A program made the translations under genes and the position numbers. The notes beneath the pieces are model-generated. The model ran no database searches. It saw nothing but the letters and a program-made list of their open reading frames with translations, and was not told where the DNA came from. DNA of 64,000 nt from Clostridiales bacterium (lineage in GTDB: Bacteria; Bacillota; Clostridia; Lachnospirales; Lachnospiraceae). The DNA lies in assembly GCA_003343625.1 (NCBI GenBank), contig QAKV01000033.1, forward strand, positions 62,001 through 126,000. Direction: 5' to 3'. Below are positions 8,275 through 15,395 of the stretch, piece by piece; position 1 is the stretch's first letter; the number at the start of each line of letters is the position of its first letter.

Positions 8275-9576
8275 TTAAATCGTCTTTTTATTGACGTAAG
8301 AATTTTCAAATTTGGAGTATACGATCGTCTGGGAGTGGTAGAGGCTGTAATAGCCGGACAGCATATAGCTGATGGCCACGGCGATCAGATAGTAGTATGC
8401 GTGGTCGAAGCCGAACAGCTCGAAGCTGATCAAAAGAGCCGTGATGGGGCAGTTGGTCACGCCGCAGAAGACAGCCACCATGCCGATGGAAGCGCACAGG
8501 GGAGCGTTGGCGCCGATGAGGGTCGCGAACAGGCAGCCGAAGGTGGCCCCGGTAAAAAACGACGGCACGATCTCCCCGCCTTTAAATCCGGCGCCGATGG
8601 TGAGGGCGGTGAACAGGATTTTCAGGAGAAACGCCAGTGGGGCGGCTTCTCCGGCGAGCGCCCGCTCGATCACGTCCATTCCGGGCCCGAGATAATCGTC
8701 GGTCTGAACCAGAAGCGTCAGCAGGATGAGAAAGACGCCGCCCATAGCGGCCCGCAGATAGGCGTTTTTAAAAAAGCGGGCGTACTGGGCCTTGAAAAAA
8801 CTCATGGCCCGGCAAAACAGGATGCTCACGAAAGCGCACAGAACGGCCAGGACGATGACCCGGAAAGAAGAGGTGAGATTCAGATCCAGGGCCGTTTCAA
8901 TTTTCATGTTATCGAAGGGGGAATTCAGGCTTCGCGCCAGCAGAAAGGCAGTGAGGGAAGCCCAGATACAGGGAACCAGAGCCGCGTAGTACATCACCCC
9001 CACGCTGGCGATTTCCATGGCCAGGAAGGCCGCCGCCATGGGCGTTCCGAACAGAGCGGAGAAAGCGGAGGAAATTCCGCTCATCAGAATGATCTTCTTG
9101 TCCTTTTCATTAAACCGGAATTTTTCCCCCAGCTGTTCGCCGATGCTGCCGCCGATCTGCATGGCAGCGCCTTCCCTGCCCACGGAACCTCCGAAGAGGA
9201 CCGTCAGAAGGGTGGAGATAAAAATCAGACCGCTCATCCGAAGAGGAATATGAGCTTCTTTATGAATGCTGTCGATCACCGTATCGGTACCCGCGTTGTT
9301 TTCATAGCGAAACGTCCGATACAAAAAGACGATGAGAAGTCCCGCCAGGGGCAGAAACAGGAGAATCCACCGGTGGGCGTGGCGAAAATCCACCGCCGCT
9401 TTCAGACCGAAATTGAACAGAGTGCTGACGGAGCCCACCACGAGCCCGGTGACCGTGGAGAAAAACAGCCACCGGAGGAACTGAAGCAGATTGCTCAGGC
9501 CGCTGTAGAGAGCGTTATCGGATAATTTTTGGCGCAGCCGGTTCTCTTCGGCTGATGTGGACGGATCGTTTGTCAT
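8275..9576 (-). CDS. CLC-family chloride (or fluoride) channel/antiporter
   Basis: The 433-residue membrane protein carries the CLC filter motifs GREGA (in GGSVGREGAAMQIGG), with the gating glutamate present, and GEIVPSFFTG in place of GxFxP. The usual N-terminal GSGIP motif is not recognisable; the matching region reads NNAGTDTVID. That departure recalls divergent branches including the fluoride-exporting CLC-F group, but I cannot place it without a tree. The start at 9576 has GGGGAGGAAAAC upstream; the 67-codon extension to 9777 is rejected. No fluoride riboswitch consensus was found in its leader. Confidence 0.88.
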   Translation of the reverse strand: MTNDPSTSAEENRLRQKLSDNALYSGLSNLLQFLRWLFFSTVTGLVVGSVSTLFNFGLKAAVDFRHAHRWILLFLPLAGLLIVFLYRTFRYENNAGTDTVIDSIHKEAHIPLRMSGLIFISTLLTVLFGGSVGREGAAMQIGGSIGEQLGEKFRFNEKDKKIILMSGISSAFSALFGTPMAAAFLAMEIASVGVMYYAALVPCIWASLTAFLLARSLNSPFDNMKIETALDLNLTSSFRVIVLAVLCAFVSILFCRAMSFFKAQYARFFKNAYLRAAMGGVFLILLTLLVQTDDYLGPGMDVIERALAGEAAPLAFLLKILFTALTIGAGFKGGEIVPSFFTGATFGCLFATLIGANAPLCASIGMVAVFCGVTNCPITALLISFELFGFDHAYYYLIAVAISYMLSGYYSLYHSQTIVYSKFENSYVNKKTI

Positions 9577-9602
9577 GGCGTTTTCCTCCCCGATCGGTGT
9601 TG

Positions 9603-9648
9603 ATGCGACCTCCTGTCCGGACTCATCGCATTTGTAAGACTTATTGTA
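9603..9648 (-). promoter_or_regulatory. Possible promoter -10 and leader hairpin of the CLC gene
   Basis: On the minus strand TACAAT (9648-9643) is a good -10, but no -35 lies at normal spacing (a TTGATT is 21 bases away). About a dozen bases downstream ATGCGA and TCGCAT (9631-9603) enclose a 17-base loop containing the palindrome GTCCGGAC. This could be a small leader hairpin or operator. Confidence 0.35.
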
Positions 9649-9683
9649 ACACCTGGGCGGGAGAAAGGAAATCAAAAGTATGC

Positions 9684-9727
9684 AAAAAAGAAAGAGCGCC
9701 GTCCCGCTGCGAAAGGGGGTGGCGCTC
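9684..9727 (-). terminator. Rho-independent terminator of the HEAT-repeat gene
   Basis: Reading leftward, GAGCGCC and GGCGCTC form a 7-bp stem around a 20-base loop, followed by TTTCTTTTTT. It lies 34 bases beyond the stop of the HEAT gene and before the CLC leader. Confidence 0.8.
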
Positions 9728-9760
9728 TCCTCAAAAGGAGAAAAACAGTAAGATAGACTT

Positions 9761-10096
9761 TTACGCGTACTTTTCATTGAAAGCTTCCTGAATGGCCGCT
9801 TTCGTCTGAGGATCCTGCTCCACGGAAAGCTGGTAGCGGACTCTCGTCTTCATGTATTCGGTGCCGATCTTGACGCCGGCCTTGCAGGCGGCTATGCGGA
9901 CCTTGCTGTCCGGATGATCCAGGAAATGGGTGATATGGTTAACGGAATCCTCGTCGCCGATGTTTGACAGGGCTTCCAGCGCAGCGCACATCACTTCCGC
10001 ATCCGAATGCTTCCCATCCAGCAGCTTGATGATCCCCGCGCTCTTTTTCTTGCCTTCCAGCTTTTTGATTTTCTCGATTGTGCTTTCATCGCTCAT
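9761..10096 (-). CDS. Small HEAT-repeat protein
   Basis: A 111-residue soluble protein. Residues about 15-100 contain two to three helical repeats of the HEAT type, with SDAEVMCAALEALSNIGD and DSKVRIAACKAGVKIGT as the clearest units. HEAT repeats usually bind proteins; no partner is implied here. AAGGAGGTC precedes the ATG and the gene is single, with its own terminator. The biological role is unknown. Confidence 0.8.
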   Translation of the reverse strand: MSDESTIEKIKKLEGKKKSAGIIKLLDGKHSDAEVMCAALEALSNIGDEDSVNHITHFLDHPDSKVRIAACKAGVKIGTEYMKTRVRYQLSVEQDPQTKAAIQEAFNEKYA

Positions 10097-10410
10097 GATA
10101 AATGACCTCCTTACATCTGTTCATTTTTGAACTATTTTCAACTATAGCGCGAAAGTTTGTTTAAACTGTGATCACTTTATAAACTTTTCAAAAAAGAACA
10201 ATTGTCCAAATCGATACGCCCGAGCGGCGCTTTTGCTTTACAATCGACGGAAGGAGGGCCGAGAAACGCCGGCTGTACAGGGGCGGCTGAATGCGGCCGG
10301 CGGAGGGCATGAGGATTTCTCTGCCGTCGCGGAGGAGGGGATCACGGGGAACGGTCTTTCGCAAACTGCCCGGGTTTTCCGGGCAGTTTGCAAAAATCCG
10401 TCCTCTCTTC
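10097..10410. other. 314-bp gap holding a strong hairpin, no convincing gene
   Basis: Short frames here have no proper start. The main structure is a 13-bp perfect inverted repeat with a five-base loop at 10361-10391 (GCAAACTGCCCGG). It is followed by AAAAA on the plus strand and GAAAG on the minus strand, so it is not an intrinsic terminator. It ends 20 bp before the ileS -35 box and may be a protein site or the end of a small RNA. TTTACAAT and GGAAGGAGGG near 10233-10257 look like signals but lead to no recognisable ORF. Confidence 0.4.
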
Positions 10411-10440
10411 TTGACAAGCGGGAAAGCCCCGCCGTATAAT
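10411..10440 (+). promoter_or_regulatory. Strong sigma-A promoter of the ileS T-box leader
   Basis: A perfect TTGACA (10411-10416) and a perfect TATAAT (10435-10440) are separated by 18 bases. Transcription should start near 10447, giving a leader of about 480 bases before ileS. Confidence 0.9.
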
Positions 10441-10446
10441 GGCAGA

Positions 10447-10754
10447 CAGATAGGAAAAGACTGTGACGAAGACAGTAGGCAGCAGCGGAAAGCGACAGCG
10501 AGCCGGCGATGGTGGAAGGCCGGCGCGAGTAAGCGCTGACGAAGATCCCTTCCGAGTCGCAGGGCCAAAAGGACGCAGGCGGAATCCTCTGCTTTCTGCA
10601 GTCCCGGTAGGTTCTGACGCGGATCCGGCGTTATGAGGAGACCATATTTCCCGCGCGTTTTTTGAAAGCGCAGGCGGGCGTATGCTGTAACGGGTGGTTT
10701 TGCGAAGTCACAGAGAATTTTGCCTCGTCCCTTTACAGGGACGGGGCCTTTTTT
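10447..10754 (+). ncRNA. T-box leader (isoleucine) controlling ileS
   Basis: T-box RNAs read uncharged tRNA and let transcription proceed into the synthetase gene. The leader shows Stem I features: GCGAGCCGG..GGTGGAAGGCCGG near 10490-10522, and a specifier region with GAAG followed by ATC (10545-10547, an isoleucine codon) and CCGAGT. Near the 3' end, GGGTGGTTTTGCG (10692-10704) matches the T-box bulge TGGN with N=T, which would pair with A73 of tRNA-Ile. The downstream ACC of the usual consensus is TTT here. A terminator hairpin, CGTCCCT/AGGGACG with six Ts, spans 10722-10754. The specifier assignment is by eye. Confidence 0.85.
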
Positions 10755-10888
10755 ATACGATAGGAAATTTCATTTCCTATCGTATAAAAAAAGACGCTCC
10801 GCTGAGGATGCGCACTCGCGCGAAAAGCAGAGTGTTGCCTGACGGCAACCGCACTCGGCGCGAGTGTGCGCCCGGCGCACACTTTTTT
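10749..10888 (+). repeat. Dispersed palindrome copy 1, inside the ileS leader
   Basis: A 20-bp perfect stem (10749-10768 with 10772-10791, three-base loop) starts in the T-run of the T-box terminator. AAAAGACGCTCCGCTGAGGATG follows in part at 10789-10810. Copies at 45065 and 54405 have the same arrangement after a terminator. Only this copy has a long GC-rich tail with nested hairpins (10810-10882). Confidence 0.85.
10864..10888 (+). terminator. Second terminator-like hairpin in the ileS leader
   Basis: GTGTGCGC (10864-10871) and GCGCACAC (10875-10882) form an 8-bp perfect stem with a CCG loop and six Ts. It lies 37 bases before the ileS start, beyond the T-box terminator. Upstream GCGCACTCGCGC (10810-10821) and a CACTCG/CGAGTG hairpin (10852-10866) can compete for the same bases. 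Confidence 0.6.
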
Positions 10889-10924
10889 ATTATGTTTTAT
10901 GATGATTTAGAAAGGACGAATGCC

Positions 10925-13900
10925 ATGTACAACAAAGTGGACACCAACCTGAACTTTGTGGAACGCGAGAAAAAGATCGGGCAGTTCTGGCGCGAAAACG
11001 ACATCTTCGAAAAGAGTATGGAGAACCGAAAGGAGGGCCCCACCTACACTTTCTATGACGGGCCTCCGACCGCCAACGGCAAGCCGCACATCGGGCATCT
11101 GGAAACGCGCGTCATCAAGGACATGATTCCCCGTTACCGCACCATGAAGGGCTATTATGTGCCCCGCAAGGCGGGCTGGGATACCCACGGCCTCCCGGTG
11201 GAGCTGGAAGTGGAAAAGATGCTGGGATTGGACGGCAAGGATCAGATCGAGCAGTACGGTCTGATCCCCTTCATCGATAAATGTAAGGAGAGCGTCTGGA
11301 AATACAAGGGCATGTGGGAGGAGTTCTCCGACACAGTAGGCTTTTGGGCTGATATGGAGCATCCTTACGTCACCTATGAAGACGATTATATCGAGTCCGA
11401 ATGGTGGGCACTGAAGCAGATCTGGGACAGAAAGCTCCTCTACAAGGGCTTTAAAATCGTGCCTTACTGCCCGCGTTGCGGCACCCCCCTGTCCGCGCAG
11501 GAAGTGGCCCAGGGCTATAAGGACGTGAAGGAACGTTCCGCTGTCGCCCGCTTTAAAGTGAAGGGCGAGGACGCATACATTCTGGCATGGACCACCACTC
11601 CCTGGACGCTGCCTTCCAACGTGGCGCTGTGCGTCAATCCCAACGAAAACTACTGCAAGGTGAAGGCTGCGGACGGCTACACCTATTATATGGCGGAAGC
11701 CCTTCTGGATACGGTGCTGGGCAAGCTGGATCGGGAAGACCCCAACCAGCCGGCCTATGAAATCCTGGAACGTTATGTCGGGAAAGATCTGGAATATAAG
11801 GAATACGAGCCCCTGTTCGACTGCGCGGTGGAAACCTGCAAAAAGCAGAACAAAAAGGCGTTTTATGTAACCTGCGATACCTATGTTACCCTGACAGACG
11901 GTACCGGCGTGGTGCACATCGCGCCGGCTTTCGGCGAAGACGATGCCAACGTGGGCAGGATTTATGATCTGCCCTTCGTACAGCTGGTGGACGGCAAGGG
12001 AGAGATGACAAAAGAAACTCCCTGGGCCGGCGTGTTCTGCAAAAAGGCGGATCCTATGGTACTGCAGGCGCTGGAGGACAAAAAGCTGCTCTTTTCCGCG
12101 CCGAAATTCGAGCACAGCTATCCCCATTGCTGGCGCTGCGACACTCCTCTGATCTACTATGCGCGCGAGTCCTGGTTTATCAGGATGACGGCGGTGAAGG
12201 ACGAGCTGATCGCCAACAACAATACGGTGAACTGGATCCCGGAATCCATCGGCAAGGGCCGCTTCGGGGACTGGCTGGAGAACGTACAGGACTGGGGAAT
12301 TTCCAGAAACCGTTACTGGGGCACGCCCTTAAATGTCTGGGAGTGCCAGTGCGGCCACATGGAGTCCATCGGCAGCCGTCAGGAGCTGTTGGAAAAGTCC
12401 GGGGATGAAAGAGCGCTGACGGTGGAGCTGCACCGCCCTTATATCGATGAGATCACCATGAAGTGCCCTTGCTGCGGCGGGGAAATGCACCGGGTTCCGG
12501 AAGTGATCGACTGCTGGTTCGATTCCGGGGCGATGCCATTCGCGCAGCATCATTATCCGTTCGAAAATAAAGAAGTGTTCGAGCAGCAGTTCCCGGCCCA
12601 GTTCATTTCCGAGGCTGTGGATCAGACCAGAGGATGGTTCTATTCCCTGATGGCGGAATCCACCCTGCTGTTCCACAGATCCCCTTACGAAAACGTCATC
12701 GTCATGGGGCACGTGCAGGACGAAAACGGCCAGAAGATGAGCAAATCGAAGGGGAATGCGGTGGATCCGTTCGAAGCGCTTGAAAAATACGGTGCGGACG
12801 CGAACCGCTGGTATTTCTACACGGTTTCGGCGCCCTGGCTTCCCAAACGTTACAGCGGCAAGGCAGTGATGGAAGGGCAGCGGAAATTCATGAGCACCCT
12901 GTGGAATTCCTACGCGTTCTTCGTGCTCTACGCCAATATCGATCAGTTCAATGCGAAGGAGCACGTTCTGGAATACGATAAGCTGCCTGTCATGGACAAA
13001 TGGCTTCTCTCCCGGATGAACACCATGGTGAAGGCTGTGGATGAAAACCTGGATCAGTATCGAATTCCGGAAGCCGCCAGGGCGCTGGAGGATTTCGTGG
13101 ACGACCTGAGCAACTGGTACGTCAGAAGGAGCCGGGAACGCTTTTGGGCAAAGGGGATGGAACAGGATAAGATCAACGCCTATATGACGCTGTATACCGC
13201 ACTGGTGACGACTGCGAAAGCCGCCGCCCCCATGATTCCTTTTATGACGGAAGAAATCTATCTGAATCTGGTCAGAAGCGTGGACGAAAGCGCGCCGGAA
13301 AGCGTACATCTGTGCGATTTTCCAGCGGTTAACGAAGCGTGGATCGACGGGAAACTGGAAGAGGAGATGGCGGAAGTCCTGAAGATCGTGGTGATGGGCC
13401 GGGCTTGCCGGAACGCGGCGGCCATCAAGAACCGTCAGCCCATCGGCACCATGTTCGTCAAGGCGGAAAAGCCCCTCTCCGATTTCTATCAGGAGATTAT
13501 CGAAGACGAGCTGAATGTGAAAAAGGTGGTCTTCACGTCCGACGTACGGGACTTCACCACCTATACGTTCAAGCCTCAGCTGCGCACGGTGGGGCCCAAA
13601 TACGGCAAACAGCTGGGCGCTATCCGGCAGCATCTGGACGGGCTGGACGGCAACGCGGCCATGGACGAGCTGGAAAGTGCGGGATCCCTGAAATTCATGG
13701 CAGGGGACGTGCAGGTGGAGCTGACGAAGGACGATCTGCTCATCGAGATGAGCCAGAAGCCCGGCTATGTATCCGAAGCGGACAACGCCATGACCGTGGT
13801 GCTGGACACCAACCTGAGCGAAGAGCTGGTGGAGGAGGGCTTCGTTTACGAGGTCATCAGCAAAATCCAGACCATGAGAAAGGACGCGGGTTTTGAAGTC

Positions 13901-14086
13901 ATGGATCACATCCGCGTGTCCATCTGCCATAACGAAAAGATCGCGGGAATCGTCCAGAAGAATCGGGACATCATCGCGACGAAGGTGCTGGCGGACGCGA
14001 TCGAAACTGACGGGCCCGCGGAAATTTCCAAAGAGTGGAACGTCAACGGCGAATCCGTGACCATCGGCGTGCAGAAGATGAGCTGA
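10925..14086 (+). CDS. ileS: Isoleucyl-tRNA synthetase, long (type 2-like) form
   Basis: The enzyme charges tRNA-Ile. The 1,053-residue product has HIGH at 55-58 (KPHIGH) and KMSKS at 604-608, with the CP1 editing domain between. The anticodon-binding domain and a long C-terminal region follow. The sequence PPTANGKPHIGH and the length suggest the eukaryote-like IleRS2 class, known in other bacteria for low mupirocin sensitivity; this class assignment is by eye. The start at 10925 has AGAAAGGA upstream and fits family alignments; the frame open to 10694 is leader. Control is by the T-box leader. Confidence 0.97.
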   Translation: MYNKVDTNLNFVEREKKIGQFWRENDIFEKSMENRKEGPTYTFYDGPPTANGKPHIGHLETRVIKDMIPRYRTMKGYYVPRKAGWDTHGLPVELEVEKMLGLDGKDQIEQYGLIPFIDKCKESVWKYKGMWEEFSDTVGFWADMEHPYVTYEDDYIESEWWALKQIWDRKLLYKGFKIVPYCPRCGTPLSAQEVAQGYKDVKERSAVARFKVKGEDAYILAWTTTPWTLPSNVALCVNPNENYCKVKAADGYTYYMAEALLDTVLGKLDREDPNQPAYEILERYVGKDLEYKEYEPLFDCAVETCKKQNKKAFYVTCDTYVTLTDGTGVVHIAPAFGEDDANVGRIYDLPFVQLVDGKGEMTKETPWAGVFCKKADPMVLQALEDKKLLFSAPKFEHSYPHCWRCDTPLIYYARESWFIRMTAVKDELIANNNTVNWIPESIGKGRFGDWLENVQDWGISRNRYWGTPLNVWECQCGHMESIGSRQELLEKSGDERALTVELHRPYIDEITMKCPCCGGEMHRVPEVIDCWFDSGAMPFAQHHYPFENKEVFEQQFPAQFISEAVDQTRGWFYSLMAESTLLFHRSPYENVIVMGHVQDENGQKMSKSKGNAVDPFEALEKYGADANRWYFYTVSAPWLPKRYSGKAVMEGQRKFMSTLWNSYAFFVLYANIDQFNAKEHVLEYDKLPVMDKWLLSRMNTMVKAVDENLDQYRIPEAARALEDFVDDLSNWYVRRSRERFWAKGMEQDKINAYMTLYTALVTTAKAAAPMIPFMTEEIYLNLVRSVDESAPESVHLCDFPAVNEAWIDGKLEEEMAEVLKIVVMGRACRNAAAIKNRQPIGTMFVKAEKPLSDFYQEIIEDELNVKKVVFTSDVRDFTTYTFKPQLRTVGPKYGKQLGAIRQHLDGLDGNAAMDELESAGSLKFMAGDVQVELTKDDLLIEMSQKPGYVSEADNAMTVVLDTNLSEELVEEGFVYEVISKIQTMRKDAGFEVMDHIRVSICHNEKIAGIVQKNRDIIATKVLADAIETDGPAEISKEWNVNGESVTIGVQKMS

Positions 14087-14121
14087 GCGGCGGTTCAGCA
14101 TTTTCGACAGTTGAAAAGCAG

Positions 14122-14170
14122 CCCCTTTTCGGCGGGGACGATCGGTTCCCTCCGAAAAGGGGTTTGTTTT
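14122..14170 (+). terminator. Rho-independent terminator of ileS
   Basis: CCCCTTTTCGG (14122-14132) and CCGAAAAGGGG (14152-14162) form an 11-bp perfect stem with a 19-base loop, followed by TTTGTTTT, 35 bases after the ileS stop. Confidence 0.9.
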
Positions 14171-14235
14171 GTCCCATGGCTCTAGGATGCCCGGGCATCT
14201 CCTTAAAACTTCGGAACCGAAAACCGCCGGGCGGC

Positions 14236-14263
14236 TTGCAAGACACCGCATTTGTGGTAAAAT
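14236..14263 (+). promoter_or_regulatory. Probable promoter of the acyltransferase-like gene
   Basis: TTGCAA (14236-14241) and TAAAAT (14258-14263) are 16 bases apart. The start would be near 14270, which argues against translation from the ATG at 14281 and for the one at 14335. Confidence 0.6.
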
Positions 14264-14334
14264 ACGAGATGTGACAGATTATGACAAAATCCCTGCAAAA
14301 AACGCAGAAGATTGCGGGAATGTGGGGGAAACGG

Positions 14335-15258
14335 ATGAGGACAGGGGATATGAAAGACGAGATCGGACGGATTTGCGGGGAACTGGACTTCCCGGCGGAG
14401 GGACGGCAGGCCATGCTGGACGCGTGGGATGCGGTGAGCGGATGCCCCGAGGCGGCGGATTGCTTCGAAAAATGGATCGCGGCGTACGGGGAAGATATCC
14501 ATATAGACTATAAGGCGGCACTTCTGGATGCGGACGAAGCGGCAAAACGGGCCGGGATCCGGGAATATACGGCGGAGATGCTCCTTTTTCTGTGTTTTGC
14601 AGAGCCTCTGAAAAAACGATATGAAGAGAAAGGGATCGACGATTCCATCTGGAAGGATTCCTGCATGGATCTGCGCTGGAAACTCATGGAATGCCATAAA
14701 ATGTACGGAATCTGGGGCAGCTTTGTGGCCTGGTGGTTCCCGGGATTCTTCGATCTGACGCGGTTCGCCCTGGGGAGGCTGCAGTTCGAACTCATCGATT
14801 TCCCGGCGGACTACGAAGCGGCTGGCAGGAGGAAACCGGAAGGGATGACGAAGGCTATCAACGTCCACATCCCATCCTGCGGGAAGCTGAAGATGGAGGA
14901 ATGCCATGAGTCCTACCGCAGGGCGGCGGCCTTTTTTGCGGATGCATTTCCGGACGGAAGGCGCGCGTTCGCTTGCTGGTCCTGGATGCTGTACTCCCCG
15001 CATCGGGCGTTTTTAAAACCGGATTCCGGAGTGGTGAAATTCATGAGCGAGTACGACGTTTATGCCACGGGCGAAGAGGACGGGGACTTATGGCGAATCT
15101 TCAACCGGATGTACGACGGCAGGCCGGATGCCCTGCCGGAGGACACCAGCATGCAGAGAGGCTACAAAAAGTGGCTTCAGGAAGGGCACCATGCCGGATA
15201 CGGAAAAGGGATCTTCTATTACGGAAAGCCCGGATTTTCGCCCTATTGGGAATTTTAG
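14335..15258 (+). CDS. Predicted acyltransferase (NAT_N/GNAT_C-type), function unknown
   Basis: The 307-residue soluble protein resembles Clostridia proteins annotated as acyltransferase-domain proteins, with a helical N-terminal part and a GNAT-like C-terminal part. Recognisable blocks are YTAEMLLFLCFAEPLKKRYEEK (in part), WGSFVAWWFPGFFDLTRFALG (in part), INVHIPSCGKL and CWSWMLYSP. Substrate and reaction are unknown. The ATG at 14335 follows GTGGGGGAA; an ATG at 14281 has no ribosome binding site and one at 14350 has too short a spacing. It sits alone between ileS and the phosphorylase, each with its own promoter. Confidence 0.75.
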   Translation: MRTGDMKDEIGRICGELDFPAEGRQAMLDAWDAVSGCPEAADCFEKWIAAYGEDIHIDYKAALLDADEAAKRAGIREYTAEMLLFLCFAEPLKKRYEEKGIDDSIWKDSCMDLRWKLMECHKMYGIWGSFVAWWFPGFFDLTRFALGRLQFELIDFPADYEAAGRRKPEGMTKAINVHIPSCGKLKMEECHESYRRAAAFFADAFPDGRRAFACWSWMLYSPHRAFLKPDSGVVKFMSEYDVYATGEEDGDLWRIFNRMYDGRPDALPEDTSMQRGYKKWLQEGHHAGYGKGIFYYGKPGFSPYWEF

Positions 15259-15303
15259 ACAATATGAAAAAAAAAGATGAGCGAAAAATGGCCAAATCAT
15301 CTG

Positions 15304-15331
15304 TTGCAGCGCAGAAAAACCATGGTATAAT
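15304..15331 (+). promoter_or_regulatory. Promoter of glycogen phosphorylase
   Basis: TTGCAG (15304-15309) and a perfect TATAAT (15326-15331) are 16 bases apart. The start falls near 15338, about 58 bases before the gene. Confidence 0.8.
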
Positions 15332-15395
15332 AGAAACATTGCGGCGCGCCGTTTTCGGAAGAGAGGCGCAGGTCGGAGAACAAGGAGGCAAAAGA

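Noticed and set aside
8335..9525. 396-codon plus-strand frame opposite the CLC gene
   Set aside because: Low-quality composition (Gly, Gln, His, Asp), no ribosome binding site, and the CLC protein has clear family motifs.
9577..9660. Possible fluoride riboswitch before the CLC gene
   Set aside because: The leader is short and I could not match the crcB-motif consensus; only a 6-bp hairpin with a palindromic loop is visible.
10361..10391. Hairpin read as an intrinsic terminator
   Set aside because: No T-run follows on either strand (AAAAA on plus, GAAAG on minus).
10233..10439. Short ORFs before the ileS promoter
   Set aside because: No family match, they run into the promoter, and start signals are poor, although a GGAAGGAGGG is nearby.
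12329..14251. 640-codon minus-strand frame opposite ileS
   Set aside because: His-, Arg- and Phe-rich shadow of a certain gene; it crosses the ileS terminator and has no start signal.
14281..14283. ATG at 14281 as start of the acyltransferase-like gene
   Set aside because: No ribosome binding site and only about 11 bases after the likely transcription start; the ATG at 14335 has GTGGGGGAA.
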